From NCBI GenBank assembly GCA_002633025.1, contig NMRB01000194.1, positions 406,616-470,615 on the forward strand: DNA of 64,000 nt. Reading direction: 5' to 3'. The stretch's first letter is position 1. The number at the start of each line of letters is the position of its first letter. Under the pieces are notes generated by a model. The model made no database searches, had not been told where the DNA came from, and worked only from the letters and a program-made list of their open reading frames with translations. Shown here in pieces: positions 60,233 through 64,000 of this stretch. This DNA comes from Notospermus geniculatus. Its lineage: Eukaryota; Nemertea; Pilidiophora; Heteronemertea; Lineidae. The position numbers and the translations under genes are program-made.

Positions 60233-60619
60233 CTGAAGTAATTGTACCATCATGGACACGTCGTTTCTTCCACATCCTTAAAGATAATATATCACGGATA
60301 TTTTCGCGGGCCACGAAAATCATTGTTTATTTACATTTTGTTTGTTTATTTCTAGTCTTTCTTTGTCTTATGAGTAATTTATTGCTGGCATGCTCCTCTA
60401 GAAATTCTTTTGAAACCGAAACTATTCAATTTGGTGGATTGGCACGTCCCAGAAGTCCAAAACAACATAATGTAAACATCCATGTTTACAAACATTGAAT
60501 GTAAACAATGAAGTCGTGATACATTATCTTTAAGTGACAGTAGGGTACCAAGGACATCCATTCTCTTATCACCTTCAATTGACAGTTGCAAGAACATCCT
60601 TTTTCTTTGGTTTCCTCAA

Positions 60620-61380
60620 TGATTCGTCGTCCTCATCAATGGTTCGTCCTGCTCCACATAGATTTGTCCTCCTCCTCGATGGTTTGTCCTCCTCCTCGAT
60701 GGTTTGTCCTCCTCCTATATTGTTGTCCTCCTCCTCTAATATTCAGTCCTCCTCCTCGATGATTCATCCTCCTTGATTCGTCCTCCTCCTTGATTCGTCG
60801 TCCTCCTCGATTGTTCATCCTCCTTGATGATTCTTCGTCCTCCTCCTCTATGATTCGTCCTCCTCCTCTATTATTATTATTCCTCCTTCTCCGCCTCCTC
60901 CTCTATTATCTTCCTTCTCTATGATTCGTCTATTATACTTCCTCCTCCTCCTCTTCAATGATGATTTCTCCTCCTCCTCAATGATTCATTCTCCTCCTTG
61001 ATGATTTGTCCTCCTTGATGATTTGTCCTCCTCAATGGTTTGTCCTTGATTAATCGTTCTCCTCCTTGATGATTCGTCTTCTGCCTCGATTGATGGTCAT
61101 CCTCCTTGATTGTTTGTCCTCCTCCATTATTGTCCTCCGTGATGATTCGTCATCCTCCATGATTTGTCCTCCTCCTCCTCTATTAATTATTCATCCTCCT
61201 GCTCTATTATTTGTCCTCCTCGGTGATTCACCATCCACCTCGATTATTCCTCCTCCTCCTCCATGATTTGCCCTCCTCCTCAATGATTCGTCCTTGCACT
61301 TGATGATTCATTGTCCTCCTCCTAAATGATTCGTCTTCCTCCCTCCCTGATTGATGGTCTTCCTCCTCAATGGGGATCCA
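60620..61380. repeat. TCC/CTC-rich minisatellite
   Basis: About 750 bp of irregular units of the type GATTCGTCCTCCTCCTC, pyrimidine-rich on the plus strand. Unit length varies from about 12 to 21 bp. It lies between the unrecognised gene and an AATGAGGAACC-family element. Open frames across it are low-complexity. Confidence 0.9.
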
Positions 61381-61384
61381 GAGG

Positions 61385-61740
61385 AACTAACGTCACAACG
61401 CCGTGCTGTGAGCGGTGCGACTGAACTTTCTTTTTTCTAACGTTATTTCCATTTATTTCTGGCGTGAAAAGCACCCTCTTGTTTCAGTCGCCTGGCATTA
61501 AAATTTACACCATCTTGTAGCAGATGAAAATGTCTGCAATTTTGCAATGCTTTTTTCCTTGAAATGAAGACATAGATGACGATTTCGGCAATGTCTTTAT
61601 CTCATTTTTCCTGTAGAAAATTACAGCTCATTTTTTCATGATGCAACGTCAACACATAAAACGGCGTCAATGACGTCGTTTCGGTCGCACTGCTCACAGC
61701 ACCGACCTGTCGGGATTTCTGGCACGCGGGTTCCTCATTA
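61385..61740. mobile_element. Second copy of the AATGAGGAACC-ended element
   Basis: It aligns with 28630-29000 (shared CTAACGTCAC, ATTAAAATTTACACCATCTT, TGTCTTTATxTCATTTTTxC, CGACCTGTCGGGAT) and ends GCGGGTTCCTCATT. It lacks the nested insertions present in the first copy, so it shows that copy's uninterrupted state. Confidence 0.7.
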
Positions 61741-62339
61741 TTCGTCCTTCTCCTCAGCATATAAAGTCAATTTCCAGAATATTTGACTTTATATACTTTA
61801 TCATATTGTGTGTTGATTTTTGTGCTCGCCTTCTCTTTGCTTCTCCTCAGCACATTCAAGTGACAATACCAAGGACATCCATGATTCTCTTACCATCCTC
61901 AAGTGAGAGTACCAAGGACACCCTTTATTCAGCAACACTTTTAGTCCAACACTTCTCCCAAACAGAAAAGAGAATTCACAAACTTTCTCAACACAATTGA
62001 TTGAATTTAGAAATAATAAAACATTAAATTCCTGGAAAAATATGTTATATATTTCTGGTTCCTGCCATAATGACTTCTTACATTTTTGCACATTAAGTGT
62101 ATGGTATGATAAACATACAGTAAATACGTACANGAGTCCAAACAGAGCTGTTGTCCCACCAAACTAAAGAATTCAGTCATTCAGTGTGTTCAGGTGTTAA
62201 TTAAAAGTGATTAGTACATGTATGATCATAAACAATCAATGCACATGTAATTAGCACCCCCTGTTTGGTCATTTAATCACCCACCACTGACCACGTTGTG
62301 AATGAAAACTTTGAAAATGGCTTCAAATTTTCACCTGCT

Positions 62340-62533
62340 GTCCGTAATAGTGAGGTTATGGGACCCAATTTTCCAGAAATCAACTGTCCGTTGTCCTGAA
62401 TAGTGAGGTGTCCGCAATATTGAGTTAAATTTATATTGAAAATGGCTTGGGAAAATTCGGGACTGGACAGATCTGTCCGTAATCTTGAGGTGTCCGTTGT
62501 ATTGAGGTGTCCGTTAGGTGAGGTTCTACTGTA
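62340..62533. mobile_element. Probable terminus of a pogo/Tc1-type element
   Basis: Repeated GTCCGTAATxTTGAGG/GAGGTGTCCGTT units end in GGTGAGGTTCTACTGTA. Ends reading CAGTAGAACCTCACC on the other strand resemble pogo/Tigger-like termini of animal DNA transposons (family knowledge). No matching opposite end was found, so it is a fragment. Confidence 0.5.
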
Positions 62534-62648
62534 ATATGCTAATTAGTCAATTTGTGGTATCAAATATGATACCCACGGCATTTAAGGGTTAATGTTTCAG
62601 CTTCTAGAAAATCCAAAATACGCTGCACGGAACATGCGGAAATAAGAG

Positions 62649-63809
62649 TCACACTTCCCATACACCACCAAGCCTCAGTAACGACAAATTGTTATAAGTT
62701 TTTAAACAAACATTTCTTTCTTCAGCGGACGAAGCTTTTCCAGGGAGGTTGCGCCCACGTCCCATGCTATTCGTCCAAGTTCGTTTCGCGACTTTTGTTT
62801 GACTAGGATTACATCCCAGGCCAATTGTTTGGCGATTATAGGCACTAAACATTTGTTTTCTGTGAGGAGTATTGAAGTACATTTTCTGGCGCTTTTTCTT
62901 GCGTTCCTTCTGTAGTGATACAGTCCTTTCTTTGTCATTATTGGGACATGGATAACCCATTTCATCCCAGAATTTCACAGCACTGCGATGTTGTGGACTT
63001 TTCAACACCATTTGTCCAGGTTCTGTAGTCACCATTAGAATATCCCCTATCATTTCAATGGAATGTTGATAACCTGACGAAGGCACCTGAGTTTTCTTTT
63101 CCAAATTATCAGGTTTTGGTTCACATGTTCGATCCTTTGCAAAGTGAGAATTATTTACAAAACTTCCAATATTTTGGCTTATACCCTCATCCATGTTAAC
63201 TGACAAATCATCAATATTCGTCACTGGAACCGCACCAAGGGTACTGTCATATCCAAAAATTCCATCACCAAATTCGACTCCATCTGAATTATCGTCTGAA
63301 TACTCATCTAAAATCCTCCGATCTATTTCTCGGTTCATTTCTGCGGTGATATGATAAAAAATCTCCTCCACATAAGCATTATTCATGTTACTAACAGACT
63401 GTCGTCTGCTTCGATCACTCGACACACTACCCTTCGGCGACATAGAAAATAATGCCGAGTCGATACTTAAATTGGATCCAGATATAACACTAGGGGCCTC
63501 GTCTTCTTCATAAATTGGCATCAACGAAGACCGTCCACGGACTTTATCCTTCGCTCTCAGAAAGAGGCTGCGGATCGTCTGCATGGCTTGATTGTGGCTG
63601 CGTGGCTCCTCAGGAATGTACGGATTTGATCTCCAATACTCGGCAGTCCTTGGTGGGAGTGATACCGTCTTTCGACATGCTTCTTTCACCTGTAGCCAGT
63701 TTTTCTGGTAGGAATCATCACCAGGGGGAATGCTGTCTTGCCTCTTTAACATCTTCCGGCTGAGGCCTTTGAATGATGGCCATTTTGGGCTACCACCAGT
63801 CGATTTCTT
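62649..63809 (-). CDS. Terminal exon of an unrecognised gene
   Basis: A single 1161-bp open exon (386 codons plus TGA) begins after a good acceptor (TCTCCTTTCAG at 63810-63820) in phase 0 with KKSTGGSPKWPSF. It is rich in Ser, Arg and Lys with acidic patches (MPIYEEDEAPSV, DEYSDDNSDGVEFGDG), no membrane segment, and a basic run near the end (QKERKKKRQKM) that could be a nuclear localisation signal (inference). Low-complexity, likely disordered regions surround short ordered-looking motifs such as AEYWRSNPYIPEEP. Upstream exons lie beyond the right edge. I do not recognise the family. Confidence 0.6.
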   Translation of the reverse strand, partial: KKSTGGSPKWPSFKGLSRKMLKRQDSIPPGDDSYQKNWLQVKEACRKTVSLPPRTAEYWRSNPYIPEEPRSHNQAMQTIRSLFLRAKDKVRGRSSLMPIYEEDEAPSVISGSNLSIDSALFSMSPKGSVSSDRSRRQSVSNMNNAYVEEIFYHITAEMNREIDRRILDEYSDDNSDGVEFGDGIFGYDSTLGAVPVTNIDDLSVNMDEGISQNIGSFVNNSHFAKDRTCEPKPDNLEKKTQVPSSGYQHSIEMIGDILMVTTEPGQMVLKSPQHRSAVKFWDEMGYPCPNNDKERTVSLQKERKKKRQKMYFNTPHRKQMFSAYNRQTIGLGCNPSQTKVAKRTWTNSMGRGRNLPGKASSAEERNVCLKTYNNLSLLRLGGVWEV

Positions 63810-63952
63810 CTGAAAGGAGATTGAGGAGCATCTGTATGATTCATCAATTATAAAATGAAATGCAACTACATGTATCTGGTAGGCAAATTGGTATTCCACA
63901 ACCAATCACAAGTTTGTGTTTCCCTACCAGATAGGTGCACATCTCAGGGGTG

Positions 63953-64000
63953 TAGCTAGCTTTTATGGCCTGGGGGGGGGGGGGCAAAATTTGATTGAGT
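63953..64000. mobile_element. Left end of second CAGGGGYGTAGCTAGC MITE
   Basis: CAGGGGTGTAGCTAGC followed by TTTTATGGCCTG and a G-run matches the left part of 10736-10905. It is cut by the window edge. Confidence 0.65.

Noticed and set aside
60534-61266. Open frames on both strands rich in Ser/Pro or Arg/Gly
   Set aside because: They are translations of the pyrimidine-rich minisatellite.
1-64000. CRISPR arrays, operons, ribosome binding sites or other prokaryotic features
   Set aside because: The sequence is clearly intron-containing animal DNA, and the regular repeats present are minisatellites or inverted-repeat elements.

Overview
This is eukaryotic, intron-rich animal DNA. All genes are split by GT-AG introns, and the products (invertebrate-type troponin T, Amt-type ammonium transporters, TMEM117) point to a marine invertebrate. 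The very high load of short inverted-repeat elements, the enrichment of TAGGCCTA and ACATGTAC-like words, and several near-identical tandem blocks (two with N characters at the junction) suggest a highly polymorphic genome assembled from unphased haplotypes. The phylum (echinoderm, hemichordate, cephalochordate or lophotrochozoan) cannot be fixed from this sequence alone.

Layout. About 12.9 kb down to base 1, minus strand: the 5' part of a troponin T gene, with a start exon, a string of tiny Pro/Glu-rich exons and then Lys/Glu-rich coiled-coil exons running off the left edge. About 13.3-17.1 kb: a 1.9-kb tandem duplication with no recognised gene. 17-21.4 kb: intergenic DNA with inverted-repeat elements. 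21.4-27.5 kb and 30.9-34.9 kb, minus strand: two complete, tandemly duplicated Amt ammonium transporter genes with identical 12-coding-exon structures, each encoding 546 aa. 38.4-40.9 kb, plus strand: a four-exon gene for a small secreted protein with 18 cysteines. 42.7-47.5 kb, plus strand: TMEM117, with a 1.3-kb internal tandem duplication whose breakpoints lie inside exons. 47.5-57 kb: no recognised gene, with nested elements and two more tandem duplications. 57.0-60.2 kb, minus strand: a five-exon gene of unknown family. 60.6-61.4 kb: a CTC/TCC-rich minisatellite. 62.6-63.8 kb, minus strand: the last exon of another unrecognised gene whose 5' part lies beyond the right edge.

The genes do not form one pathway. 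The main structural story is the mobile DNA: at least fifteen distinguishable inverted-repeat (MITE-like) families, several in two or more copies and some nested two or three deep. The most striking is a 37-bp near-perfect palindrome that appears to have moved. It is flanked by a 7-bp direct repeat in an Amt intron, the paralogous intron lacks it, and a 60-bp relative elsewhere is flanked by a different 7-bp direct repeat.

Exon coordinates were derived by hand from splice sites and reading-frame continuity. No database search was possible.
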